The position numbers were made by a program, and so were the translations under genes. The notes under the pieces are model-generated. The model had not been told where the DNA came from, made no database searches, and saw only the letters and a list, made by a program, of their open reading frames with translations. From CAVZYN01 sp963779515 (GTDB lineage: Bacteria > Pseudomonadota > Alphaproteobacteria > Rhizobiales > Hyphomicrobiaceae), in contig CAVZYN010000017.1 of the NCBI GenBank assembly GCA_963779515.1, positions 124,001 to 188,000 of the forward strand: a stretch of DNA of 64,000 bases, written 5' to 3'. Shown here piece after piece: positions 43,902-52,382 of the stretch (position 1 is the stretch's first letter; each line of letters begins with the position of its first letter).

Positions 43902-44814
43902 ACCGCACCCTCGGATCGAGGAGCGCGTAGGCGATATCGACCAGCAAATTAAACACGACGACGAATACCGCGATCAGGATCACGGTCCCCATCACCAGCG
44001 TGTAATCGCGATTGAGGGCGCCTTCGACGAAGTAGCGGCCGACGCCCGGCAATCCGAAAATCGTCTCGACCACGACGGAGCCCGTCAGCAGCGCGGCGGC
44101 AGCGGGGCCGAGATAGGACACCACCGGCAAGGCGGCGCCACGCAGCGCGTGCCGCACAACCGTCGCCGTTCCCAAGCCCTGCGCGCGCAAGGTCCGGATA
44201 TGATTGGCGCGCAACGTCTCGATCATCGCCGCCCGTGTCATCCGCGCGATCACAGCGATCTGCGGCAGTGCCAGTACGATCACCGGCAAGATCACGTTGC
44301 GGAGCGCGCCACCGCCCCAGCCCGCGACCGGTAGCCACGCGAGCCACAACCCGAATACGATCTGCAGGATCGGTCCGACGACGAACGTCGGAATCGTGAT
44401 TCCGATCGTCGCCAAACCTGTCACCGTGTAGTCGCTCGCCGTGTTCTGGCGCAACGCTGCGATGACGCCGAGGGTGCCGCCGACCACGATCGCAAGCGCC
44501 AGCGCCGACAGCCCGAGCCGGATCGAGACGGGCAGCCCCTTGGCGAACAACTCGCGCACCGAGAAGTCGTGCATGACGTAGGAGGGCCCGAAATCGCCTT
44601 GCGCCAGCGCCTTGATGTACATCCAGTACTGCACGATCAGCGGCTGATCGAGGGCATAGATCCTGCGCAGGTTTTCCAGGATCTTGGCGTCGAGCGCCCG
44701 CTCCAAATCAAATGGTCCGCCGGGTGCCAGACGGATCAGGAAGAACGTGATCGTGACGATCGCGAACAGCGTCGGAATGCTGGTCGCAACGCGGCGCAGG
44801 ATGAATGAAAGCAT
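43894..44814 (-). CDS. Peptide-type ABC permease, OppB/DppB family
   Basis: A 306-residue permease with six membrane segments: MLSFILRRVATSIPTLFAIV at the start, RLAPGGPFD and the EAA loop RTLRAQGLGTATVVRHALRG (about 214), then VETIFGLPGVGRYFVEGALN, the OppB signature. It forms the translocation path with the OppC-like partner. The ATG at 44814 lies 59 bases after the binding-protein gene. No defect is visible. Confidence 0.92.
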   Translation of the reverse strand: MLSFILRRVATSIPTLFAIVTITFFLIRLAPGGPFDLERALDAKILENLRRIYALDQPLIVQYWMYIKALAQGDFGPSYVMHDFSVRELFAKGLPVSIRLGLSALALAIVVGGTLGVIAALRQNTASDYTVTGLATIGITIPTFVVGPILQIVFGLWLAWLPVAGWGGGALRNVILPVIVLALPQIAVIARMTRAAMIETLRANHIRTLRAQGLGTATVVRHALRGAALPVVSYLGPAAAALLTGSVVVETIFGLPGVGRYFVEGALNRDYTLVMGTVILIAVFVVVFNLLVDIAYALLDPRVRYG

Positions 44815-44873
44815 GACTTTTCGCGCCTCGCGGACCGGCGACCTTGCCTGAAGCAAGGCCGCCGCGTCACGAC

Positions 44874-46470
44874 CTATTGCAGGTCGTAGTAGCGCGAGGG
44901 GAAGGCGCCGCGCGGGTTCGGGGTGAAGCCCTTCAGCTTCGAGGACACGAGGTTGCGGTTGGAATAGTAGAGCACAGGAATGACCGGCTGGTCCGCCATC
45001 CAAACCTTTTCGGCCTCGAACATGATCTCGGCGCGCTTCTTGATGTCGATTTCGGCCTCGCCCTTCTTCACCAACTCGTCAAACTTGGGGTTGTTGTACT
45101 TGGGGTAGTTGAGGCCCTTGTTGTCGGAGAGGCCGAGGAACAGAAAGTTCTGCGGGTCGGAATAGTCGCGCGATCCAGCCGACGCGGGCGACGTCGTAAT
45201 CGCCGCCTTCCCGCAAATGCGCGAAGTGCGTTTTGGCGTCCGTCGAGACGAAGTCCGTCTCGATCCCGATCGCCTTCCATTGATCCGCGACCGCGATGAC
45301 CGTCGCCTTGTTGTTGTCGGTCATGTTGTAGCGGATCTGGACCTTCAGCGGCTTGCCGCCGGGACCGAAGCCCGCTTGTTTCAAAAGATCCTTCGCCTTG
45401 GCCTCGCGGTCGATGGGCGACTGAGCCTTGAAATCCAAGGCTGCCGGTTCGCGATAGTTGCCGACGCCGGGCGGAACGAAGCGAATAGGCCGGCAGCATC
45501 GTGCCGGACCAGACCTGCTCGGAGATGAACTCACGATCGATCGCCAGCGACAGCGCCATGCGGACCCGCGCGTCGCTGAACGGGGCCTTCGATGTGTTGA
45601 CCGCAAGGTAATAGGTGCCGAGATACGGCGTGACGGAGACTTGCTATTGCCGAGTTTTTCGCGCAGGAACTTCACCTGGTCAGCTGGGATGTCCGTCGTG
45701 AATTGCAGCTCGCCGGCCTGGAACTGGCGCGCGGCGGCGGCGAGATCCGAGCGTGGATAGAAGCGTACTTCATCGATCTTTACGTTCGCCGCGTCATGGA
45801 AGTGCGTGTTCTTCACTACGACGATCTGCGCGTTCGGTGTGTTCTCCTTCAGTTTATAGGCGCCGTTCGAGACCCAGTTCTCGGGCTTCACGAAATCCTT
45901 GCCGTGCTTTTCGACGGAGGCTGGATGGACCGGCAGTCCGGTCTGGTGCGTCAGCAGTTCGAGGAAGTACGCCGTCGGGCGTTCGAGCGTGATTTCCAAC
46001 GTGCGATCGTCAACCGCTTTCACTGCCAGTTCGTCGGGCTTCAAGCCTTGATTCTTGTTGATCTTCTCGCCGTTCTTCAGCGGATAGAGGAGGTTGGCGT
46101 ACTTGGCGCCGGTTGCAGGGTCCATGATCCGGCGCAACGAGAACACGAAGTCGGCGGCTTTTACCGCGTCGCCGTTCGACCACTTGCCATTGGCGCGCAG
46201 CTTGAACGTGTAGACTTTGCCATCGTCGCTGATGGTCCAACTTTCCGCCGCGCCCGGCACGACTTCGCCCTTCGCATTGTGGATCACCAAACCTTCCGAG
46301 AGATCGCGCAGCAAATGCGCCTCCGACACCGTTTGGGTCTTATGCGTATCGAGCGTCTCGGGGTCGCCGTCGATGCCGCGATGGAACACTTTTTGTGCAT
46401 CAGCCGTGGTTGTGAAGGTTGCGAGCGCCAGCGCGATGGCGGGTACCAGACAGCGGACTTTTTTGAACAT
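44874..46470 (-). CDS. Oligopeptide-type ABC solute-binding protein OppA-like (three indels)
   Basis: About 531 residues after repair. A signal peptide (CLVPAIALALATFTTTADAQ) is followed by GIDGDPETLDTHKTQTVSEA (about 32-50), the standard family 5 start, and later ENWVSNGAYKLKENTPNAQI. Breaks lie near 45641 (one base missing, NSK-VSVTPYLGTYYLAVNTSK), 45493 (one extra base, AYS-FVPPGVGNYREP) and 45170 (one extra, GWIA-DYSDPQNFLFLG). The tail is GEAEIDIKKRAEIMFEAEKV and PSRYYDLQ. Known OppA proteins bind peptides, but family members also take murein peptides, glycerophosphodiesters and others. It leads the transporter genes upstream of pucG; a link to ureide uptake is speculative. Confidence 0.87.
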
Positions 46471-46649
46471 GATCGATCTCCCAAATAGACGGGGCGAATA
46501 GGCCTTATTAGGCGGACGTAACGGTTAGACTAGGCCCCGCGCCACCACCCTGACAACAGGGCGCTGCAACAAGCCAGACTCGGTGGCGCCTTTGCCGCTG
46601 CCGTTGCTCCCGTGTAGGGTGAGAGACCCGCCATCACCGCAAGAGCCCG

Positions 46650-47948
46650 ATGCCCGCGCCCCGCCACCCGCGTTTTGATACCCTCTCGCTGCACGCCGGC
46701 CAGCGGCCCGATCCCGCCACCGGATCGCGGGCGGTGCCGATCTATCAGACAACCTCGTATGTCTTCGACGATACGGATCATGCCGCGTCGCTGTTCAATC
46801 TGGAACGCGCGGGGCACATCTATTCGCGGATCTCGAACCCGACCGTCGCGGTCCTCGAAGAGCGGATCGCGGCGCTGGAAGGCGGCGTTGGCGCCGTCGC
46901 GACCGCGAGCGGACAGGCGGCGCTGCATCTCGCGATCGCGACACTGATGGGCGCGGGCGGGCATATTGTTGCGTCATCGCGCCTCTACGGCGGATCGCAC
47001 AACATGTTCGTCCACACGTTGCCGCGCTTCGGCATCGAGACGACGATGGTCGATCCGCGCAACCCGGCGAACTTCGCCAAGGCGATCAAACCCGAGACGC
47101 GGCTGATCTTCGCCGAAACGCTCGGCAACCCCGGGCTCGAAGTGCTGGACCTGAAGGCGGTCGCGGATGTCGCGCACGGGCACGGTCTGCCGCTGATGAT
47201 CGATTCGACGTTCACGACGCCCTATCTCTGCCGGCCGTTCGATTTCGGCGCGGACATCGTCATGCACTCGGTGACCAAGTTTCTCGGCGGCCATGGCATC
47301 GCCATCGGCGGCGTGGTGGTCGATCGCGGCGGATTCGACTGGATGCAGTCGGCCGACAAGTTCACCACACTGACGCGGCCCTACGCTGGCTATCACGGCC
47401 TCACATTCGCCGAGGAGTTCGGGCCAGCCGCCATGATCATGCGCGCGCGGGCCGAAGGCTTGCGCGATTTCGGCGCCTGCATGAGCCCGCAGAACGCGTT
47501 CTATCTGTTGCAGGGAATCGAGACGCTGCCCGTACGCATGGCGCGGCACGTCGCCAATGCCGAGGCGGTCGCGAAATTCCTGTCCGCGCACGCGGCCGTT
47601 GCCTGGGTGAAGTATCCGGGGCTCGAGTCACACGCCGACCACGCGCTGGCGCGCCGGCAGATGCCGCGCGGATGCGGTGCCATCATGAGCTTTGGCATCA
47701 AAGGTGGACGTACTGCTGGCGCCAAGCTAATCGAGCGGCTGAAGATCTTCTCGCATCTCGCCAACGTTGGTGATGCGAAATCGCTGGTCATTCACCCTGC
47801 CAGCACGACGCATCAGCAGATGAGCGCCGAGGAACTGCAGAAGGCCGGTGTCGGCGAAGATCTCGTGCGGTTGTCGATTGGGCTCGAAGATGCGCAAGAT
47901 CTGCTCGAAGACCTCGACCAGGCGCTGCGCGCGTCGCAGAAGGGCTGA
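46650..47948 (+). CDS. metY: O-acetylhomoserine sulfhydrylase (Cys/Met PLP family)
   Basis: A 432-residue PLP enzyme. FDTLSLHAGQRPDPATGSRA at the start and AVPIYQTTSYVFDDTDHAAS are typical of MetY. The PLP lysine is in MHSVTKFLGGHGIAIGG (about 208-224). ERAGHIYSRISNPTVAVLEE and RLSIGLEDAQDLLEDLDQAL complete the family pattern. It makes homocysteine (or methionine with methanethiol) from O-acetylhomoserine and sulfide. The 179-base gap to the divergent oppA-like gene must hold both promoters; no S-adenosylmethionine riboswitch was recognised in it. The hydrolase gene begins three bases after the stop. Confidence 0.92.
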   Translation: MPAPRHPRFDTLSLHAGQRPDPATGSRAVPIYQTTSYVFDDTDHAASLFNLERAGHIYSRISNPTVAVLEERIAALEGGVGAVATASGQAALHLAIATLMGAGGHIVASSRLYGGSHNMFVHTLPRFGIETTMVDPRNPANFAKAIKPETRLIFAETLGNPGLEVLDLKAVADVAHGHGLPLMIDSTFTTPYLCRPFDFGADIVMHSVTKFLGGHGIAIGGVVVDRGGFDWMQSADKFTTLTRPYAGYHGLTFAEEFGPAAMIMRARAEGLRDFGACMSPQNAFYLLQGIETLPVRMARHVANAEAVAKFLSAHAAVAWVKYPGLESHADHALARRQMPRGCGAIMSFGIKGGRTAGAKLIERLKIFSHLANVGDAKSLVIHPASTTHQQMSAEELQKAGVGEDLVRLSIGLEDAQDLLEDLDQALRASQKG

Positions 47949-47951
47949 CGC

Positions 47952-48749
47952 ATGGACGTCCTCGTCGATGGAACGCGCATTTACGCCGCGACAGGCGGCA
48001 AACCGTTCGACCCAAAGCGCCGTGTCATCATCTTCCTGCACGGCGCCGGCATGGATCACTCGTACTGGCCGCTGCAGAGCCGCTGGTTTGCGTGGCACGG
48101 CTGGTCGGTGCTCGTTCCGGATCTGCCAGGGCACGGCCGATCCGATGGCGAACCGCTGGCGTCCATCAGTGACATGGCCGCATGGGCCGAGAGTTTTATG
48201 CGCGCAGCAGGTGTGGACGCGGCAACGCTTGTTGGTCATTCGATGGGGGGCGCGATCGCGCTTGAGGTGGCCGCGCGGCTTGGGGCGCGCGCGACCGGTC
48301 TCGCGCTGCTCGGCTCAGCGGGCGCGATTCCCGTCCACCCGGAGATGCTTGCAACGTCAAAAGCCAATGACCCCACCGCGTTCGACTACATGACGGTATG
48401 GGGGCATTCGGCCGGCGCGCGGATCGGGCGCAACGCAACGCCCGGGATCTGGATGACGGGCGCGGCATCAGCCTTGCTCGCGCGCAACCGGCCTGGCGCG
48501 CTGCATGCCGATCTCGCGGCCTGCGCGGCGTGGACGACAGGTGCCGCGGCGGCCGCGAAAGTCACCTGCCCGACGCTCGTCCTCGCCGGCGCCGAGGACA
48601 TCATGATCCCGGCGAAGAAGTGCATGGAGTTCGCGAAACTGATCGCGAACGCGACGAGCGTCACGCTGCCGCGCACCGGTCACATGCTGATGCAGGAAGC
48701 GCCCGACGCCACGCTCGACGCGCTGATCGCACATTTCGGGCGGACCTGA
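47952..48749 (+). CDS. Alpha/beta hydrolase
   Basis: A 265-residue alpha/beta-hydrolase-fold protein. The oxyanion motif is LHGAGMDHSYW (about residues 30-40), the nucleophile serine is in LVGHSMGGAIALEVA (about 93-107), the acid in LAGAEDIMIP and the histidine in RTGHMLMQEAPD (about 240). The substrate is unknown. It begins three bases after metY, so an operon is certain; one idea is a homoserine ester or thioester hydrolase, but MetX-type transferases are longer and have a different nucleophile loop (GGSMGG). Confidence 0.88.
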   Translation: MDVLVDGTRIYAATGGKPFDPKRRVIIFLHGAGMDHSYWPLQSRWFAWHGWSVLVPDLPGHGRSDGEPLASISDMAAWAESFMRAAGVDAATLVGHSMGGAIALEVAARLGARATGLALLGSAGAIPVHPEMLATSKANDPTAFDYMTVWGHSAGARIGRNATPGIWMTGAASALLARNRPGALHADLAACAAWTTGAAAAAKVTCPTLVLAGAEDIMIPAKKCMEFAKLIANATSVTLPRTGHMLMQEAPDATLDALIAHFGRT

Positions 48750-48752
48750 CAG

Positions 48753-50021
48753 CTATTCCGCCGACTTTCCCGGATCGGGAAACAGTCCGGGCATCAGCCG
48801 AGGCGCAAGTTTCGCCGGTAGTGCGATTTGCCAGTCTGCGCGCGCGCCAGGTGCGAATATGATGCCCTGCCGGCTGAGCGCGTTCGTGATGTTGGTCGCT
48901 GTCCGTGCGGATTGATCGAGCACCGTAGCAACCTCGCTTCGAGGCAGGGAGCCCCTGAAGAGGATCGCATCAAGCACTCGAGAAGAATTTGCGGGCAGAG
49001 CCTTGTAGTGAATTTCTTCCTCGGCCCACTTCAAGACCCGGTCACGAAAGGCTCTAGGCTGCATCAATGCCTCCATGAATCTCACTTGGTCAAGACACGC
49101 GTCCAAGAAGAATTCTGCGAAGGAAATGGTGGCCGCTTCGCTCAAATGACCACGACCGTCGCGATCCCCGCGGCGCACCATGTCGCACGCAGCCAAATGC
49201 TTCTTGTAGTCTTGGTCGCGGCGCGCAAGACCTCTGGCGACGGACCAAAGCGCACCGGAGTCAAGTGTCTTCAGCAAGGTGGCATGCGACATCAGGCGCG
49301 CGACACGCCCATTGCCGTCGGCAAACGGATGAATCCAAAGAAGGCGGTGATGCGTGGGCCCGCTGGCAAGGAGCAGTTCGAGGGTACCAAGGCCAGTGTA
49401 GCAGGTCTCAAAGCGGCGCATAAAGCGTGGCACGGCGCCAGGACTAACAGCACGATGTCGTCCGACTTGGACGTCGCGGTCACGCAATCCACCTGGGACA
49501 ACTCGTATCCGCTCTCTAGTTTGCGGATTTTCGACCCAGCACAATTTCTCCGGAAGCAATGCGATGAACCGCCGGTGCGTTTCGCGGAGACCAGCCTCCG
49601 TCAATTCACGTCCCTTTAGCCCTCCCTCGTCGATCCACTTTTGGACTGCAATGTGAGCTTTGGCCTCCAATTGAAGATCTCGCTTCTTGGGATCTTCACT
49701 GAGGTCATCATGCAAGGCACGCTCGATGTCGACAGGGTGCGTGTTATGGCCCTCGATGAGATTGCTGTAGTAGCAGTTCATCGAACGCACGAGGTCCGCC
49801 AGAGGATCAGCAAGCCCTTTGGGCAGACGCGATCGGAAGGCCGTCGATCTCTTGGTCAATTCCAGGACCAATTCCGTCAGCCGCGGGCGAACCTCAGCCT
49901 CGGAAGACAGGACCATGGGTTCCATCAAAGAGATGTCCTCGCCATCGTCGCGCGGGGTGGTGGCGGTTGCCGTCCTTTTTGCTGGTTTTTTTGCCGGTTT
50001 TTTTGCCGCTTGCCGGGTCAT
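48753..50021 (-). CDS. Fic-domain protein (probable AMP transferase)
   Basis: A 422-residue protein. The Fic motif is LWIHPFADGNGRVARLM (about 225-240; H-P-F-x-D-G-N-G-R-x-x-R). The N-terminal inhibitory helix reads YYSNLIEGHNT (about 80), with the S-x-x-x-E-G pattern of self-inhibited class II Fic enzymes. A lysine/proline-rich leader AAKKPAKKPAKRTATATT precedes it and the C terminus looks like a winged helix (SEVATVLDQSARTATNITNA). Fic proteins usually add AMP to a protein target. The ATG at 50021 is chosen; one at 50042 lies inside the promoter palindrome. Confidence 0.88.
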   Translation of the reverse strand: MTRQAAKKPAKKPAKRTATATTPRDDGEDISLMEPMVLSSEAEVRPRLTELVLELTKRSTAFRSRLPKGLADPLADLVRSMNCYYSNLIEGHNTHPVDIERALHDDLSEDPKKRDLQLEAKAHIAVQKWIDEGGLKGRELTEAGLRETHRRFIALLPEKLCWVENPQTRERIRVVPGGLRDRDVQVGRHRAVSPGAVPRFMRRFETCYTGLGTLELLLASGPTHHRLLWIHPFADGNGRVARLMSHATLLKTLDSGALWSVARGLARRDQDYKKHLAACDMVRRGDRDGRGHLSEAATISFAEFFLDACLDQVRFMEALMQPRAFRDRVLKWAEEEIHYKALPANSSRVLDAILFRGSLPRSEVATVLDQSARTATNITNALSRQGIIFAPGARADWQIALPAKLAPRLMPGLFPDPGKSAE

Positions 50022-50030
50022 GGTGCACGC

Positions 50031-50042
50031 CAATTTTTGCAT
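50031..50042 (-). promoter_or_regulatory. Palindromic -10 box upstream of fic
   Basis: On the minus strand GCATTATAATGC (50040-50051 region) contains a perfect TATAAT and is a perfect 12-base palindrome about 20 bases before the fic start. A -35 element is weak (GACTGC at 17 bases). The symmetry suggests a repressor site over the promoter. Confidence 0.4.
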
Positions 50043-50154
50043 TATAATGCAAGATATTCAGTCGCAGTCCCACTTGGCAACCGGTGATTTTTGCGGCAAT
50101 TTTTGCCGCTCATACTGCCGCTTGAATTGCCGACTGTTGCGCACTGCCTCGTCT

Positions 50155-50961
50155 TCACAATCCCAGCACGTCGGCCATTGAGAACAGGCCCGGGCCTTTG
50201 CCGCGGCCCCACAGCGCGGCCTTGACGGCGCCGCGGGCGAAGATGCCGCGATCGGCGGCCTTGTGGGTGATCTCGATGATCTCGCCGTCGGCGGCGAACA
50301 TCACGGTGTGATCACCAACGACGCTACCACCGCGCAAGGTTGCAAAGCCGATATCTCCGCGCTTCCTCGGCCCGGTATGGCCGTCGCGCACGCGCACTGC
50401 GACGTCCTTCAGCGCGCGCTTGCGGCCTTCGGCAGCTGCCTCGCCGAGCATCAAGGCGGTGCCGGACGGGGCGTCGACCTTCATGCGATGATGCATCTCG
50501 ATGATCTCGATGTCGAAGTCTTCGTCCAAGGCCTCGGCGACCTTGCGCGTCAGGGCGACGAGCAGATTGACGCCGAGGCTCATGTTGCCGGCCTTGACGA
50601 GGGTGGCGTGGCGCGCGGCGGCTTGGAGCTTTTTCTCATCGGCGTCCGTCAGGCCCGTGGTGCCGATGACGTGGACGATGCGCGCATTGGCGGCGAGGCC
50701 AGCGAACTCGACGGTTGCCGCGGGTGCTGTGCAATCAAGCACGGCGTCGACGCCGGCAAACAATTCCAGCGGATCGTCGGTGATCATCACGCCAAGCTTA
50801 CCGAGGCCGGCGAGCAAACCCGCATCCTGGCCCAGCGCGAGAGATCCTTTCTGCTCGATCGCACCCGCAAGCACGCACGAATCGTTAGCGTGCGCCGCGC
50901 GAATGAGTTCGCGGCCCATGCGGCCTGCGGCGCCCATGACGGCAATCTTGAGCTTGCTCAT
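50155..50961 (-). CDS. dapB: 4-hydroxy-tetrahydrodipicolinate reductase
   Basis: A 268-residue enzyme of lysine and diaminopimelate synthesis. The NAD(P) motif is KIAVMGAAGRMGRELIRAAH (residues ~4-23). The active-site signature IIEMHHRMKVDAPSGTALML (about 150-170) holds the catalytic histidine and lysine, and GNMSLGVNLLVAL precedes it. The end, AVKAALWGRGKGPGLFSMAD, is typical. It stands alone between fic and a GNAT gene, in the same direction. The minus-strand gap after it (50043-50154) contains a GCGGCAA/TTGCCGC hairpin. Confidence 0.95.
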   Translation of the reverse strand: MSKLKIAVMGAAGRMGRELIRAAHANDSCVLAGAIEQKGSLALGQDAGLLAGLGKLGVMITDDPLELFAGVDAVLDCTAPAATVEFAGLAANARIVHVIGTTGLTDADEKKLQAAARHATLVKAGNMSLGVNLLVALTRKVAEALDEDFDIEIIEMHHRMKVDAPSGTALMLGEAAAEGRKRALKDVAVRVRDGHTGPRKRGDIGFATLRGGSVVGDHTVMFAADGEIIEITHKAADRGIFARGAVKAALWGRGKGPGLFSMADVLGL

Positions 50962-51077
50962 TTGGTGGAACCCCGGACATGTGATGCTGTCCTATACCAA
51001 CACGGACGCACACGCGAAAGGCGGGCAGGCGTCGATCCTGTTTAACGACGCGACAACGATCGGGACTCAGGGGCATT

Positions 51078-51119
51078 CATTCAGGGCCAAGCATTTAGGG
51101 CCAAGCATTCAGGGCCAAG
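51078..51119. repeat. Three tandem 14-base repeats over the GNAT stop codon
   Basis: CATTCAGGGCCAAG at 51078-51091, CATTTAGGGCCAAG at 51092-51105 and CATTCAGGGCCAAG at 51106-51119; the middle unit differs by one base. The third unit contains the stop codon of the GNAT gene, so unit number does not change the protein. Confidence 0.85.
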
Positions 51120-51618
51120 TGAACGCGGCCTTCTCGAGCTTCTTGCCGCCGATCGACTCCATGACGCTCGCCACGGGCCGGCCGCCGCGACGCCAGTAGA
51201 AGTGACAGGCGGCGGAATTATCGACGAGAGCCCAGACCACGAGCCCGCGCAGGCGGCGCGAATCGAGGATGCTGCGGCAGCCTTCGAACAGATGCTCGCC
51301 AAGTCCAAGGCCCTGATACAGCGGGTCGAGATAGAGCTCGAAAATCTCGCCCTGCACGTTGCCACGGCTACGCGCGGGGCCGCACGTCGCATAGCCCGCG
51401 ACTTTGCCGCCGACCTGCAGCACCAGCATGTTGCCGTCGCTGCGCAGGTTCGTGCGCCACCAGCCAGGACTGCGGCGGCTGATCATGGTGCGGAGATGAT
51501 TTTCAGGAAGGATGCCGGTGTAGGCAAGAGACCATGAGCTGGCGAACACCGCGGCCAGGGCCTCCGAGTTGGCCGGCCTCGCTTTTCGAACGCGGACACT
51601 TGTTCGCTGCTCAAGCAT
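51109..51618 (-). CDS. GNAT-family N-acetyltransferase
   Basis: A 169-residue acetyltransferase. The acetyl-CoA loop is YLDPLYQGLGLGEHLFEGCR (about 97-115; Q/R-x-x-G-x-G/A). SSWSLAYTGILPENHL near the start and ACHFYWRRGGRPV near the end (F-Y-x-x-x-G) are typical of the RimI-like small-molecule and protein acetyltransferases. The substrate is unknown. The start at 51618 is the ATG before LEQRTSVRVRKARPAN. The stop falls in a tandem repeat. Confidence 0.88.
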   Translation of the reverse strand: MLEQRTSVRVRKARPANSEALAAVFASSWSLAYTGILPENHLRTMISRRSPGWWRTNLRSDGNMLVLQVGGKVAGYATCGPARSRGNVQGEIFELYLDPLYQGLGLGEHLFEGCRSILDSRRLRGLVVWALVDNSAACHFYWRRGGRPVASVMESIGGKKLEKAAFTWP

Positions 51619-51698
51619 GCGCCGACTATAGCGCGACGCGGCTACCGGCACTCAAGCGAAATCTCTTGCGCACCGATGGTTTCAGCGCTTGACAAGAG

Positions 51699-51728
51699 AT
51701 CGGCCCGAAGCGTGCGCTCCGGGCCGAT
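51699..51728. terminator. Hairpin between phasin and GNAT genes
   Basis: ATCGGCCCG pairs with CGGGCCGAT around a 12-base loop. The plus side is followed by TTTCTTTC, the minus side by CTCTTGTC, so it is a moderate terminator for the phasin transcript read from the right. Confidence 0.6.
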
Positions 51729-51756
51729 TTCTTTCAGCAAAAGCGAGCTTTTCTGC

Positions 51757-52209
51757 TCAGCCTGCCTTTTTAACTTGTTCGAAGGTCTTGGCCGTCGCCG
51801 AGTTCATGGTCTCGAACGTTTGCTTTGCCACCTGCGCCGAGAGTTCGAAGAACTCTTTCGTCTGCAAGCCAGCCATTTCAAACGAGCGGCGCATGAAGTC
51901 GGCCTGCAACTTGGCGACTTCCGGGAGCGATTTCGCGCGCGCGATTTCCGACGCGGCCGCGAAGACCGCTTCGGTGTTGCGCGTGGTGTTGTCGAGCAAA
52001 CGCTCGCCCAGCGCGCGGGCGCCGGTCTGGGCGACCGTCATCACGGTCTGTGCGGTTTTGGCATTCTCTTGTGCGACGGTGGCGAACTGGGCGTATGCTT
52101 CGCGGGATTTCGCGACGCCTTGCTCAGCATAGGCCTGCACGTTGGCGGGGATTTCGCCAACCTTGGCGGAGGCAAGGAAGGCTTCTGCTTGGCGGTTGAA
52201 TTCGATCAT
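51757..52209 (-). CDS. Phasin (PHB granule-associated protein)
   Basis: A 150-residue, highly helical amphipathic protein: NRQAEAFLASAKVGEIPANV, QNVQAY then AQFATVAQENAKTAQTVMTV, and a C-terminal FELSAQVAKQTFETMNSATA then KTFEQVKKAG, the Phasin_2 pattern of alphaproteobacteria. Phasins coat polyhydroxybutyrate granules. The ATG at 52209 is certain. The 173-base upstream gap is AT-rich (52290-52380) and includes GTGCAGTGCAATA, which resembles the TGC-rich sites bound by PhaR-type regulators, only a suggestion. Confidence 0.9.
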   Translation of the reverse strand: MIEFNRQAEAFLASAKVGEIPANVQAYAEQGVAKSREAYAQFATVAQENAKTAQTVMTVAQTGARALGERLLDNTTRNTEAVFAAASEIARAKSLPEVAKLQADFMRRSFEMAGLQTKEFFELSAQVAKQTFETMNSATAKTFEQVKKAG

Positions 52210-52382
52210 TGGTCTCACTCCGAGGGATCAGTTGTTGGCAATGTCCGAGCAGGCTTCAGCCCGCTGGTGCATTCGACAATTAGTTTGTACCAGATCTAAT
52301 GGTGCAGTGCAATATAAAATGTTGCGCCGCACTTATTTTTCTTTTAATCCGCTGAAAAACAATAATTTTTCGAATTTATGAC

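Noticed and set aside
46471..46649. SAM riboswitch before metY
   Set aside because: No SAM-II or SAM-I pseudoknot or terminator pattern was recognised in the gap.
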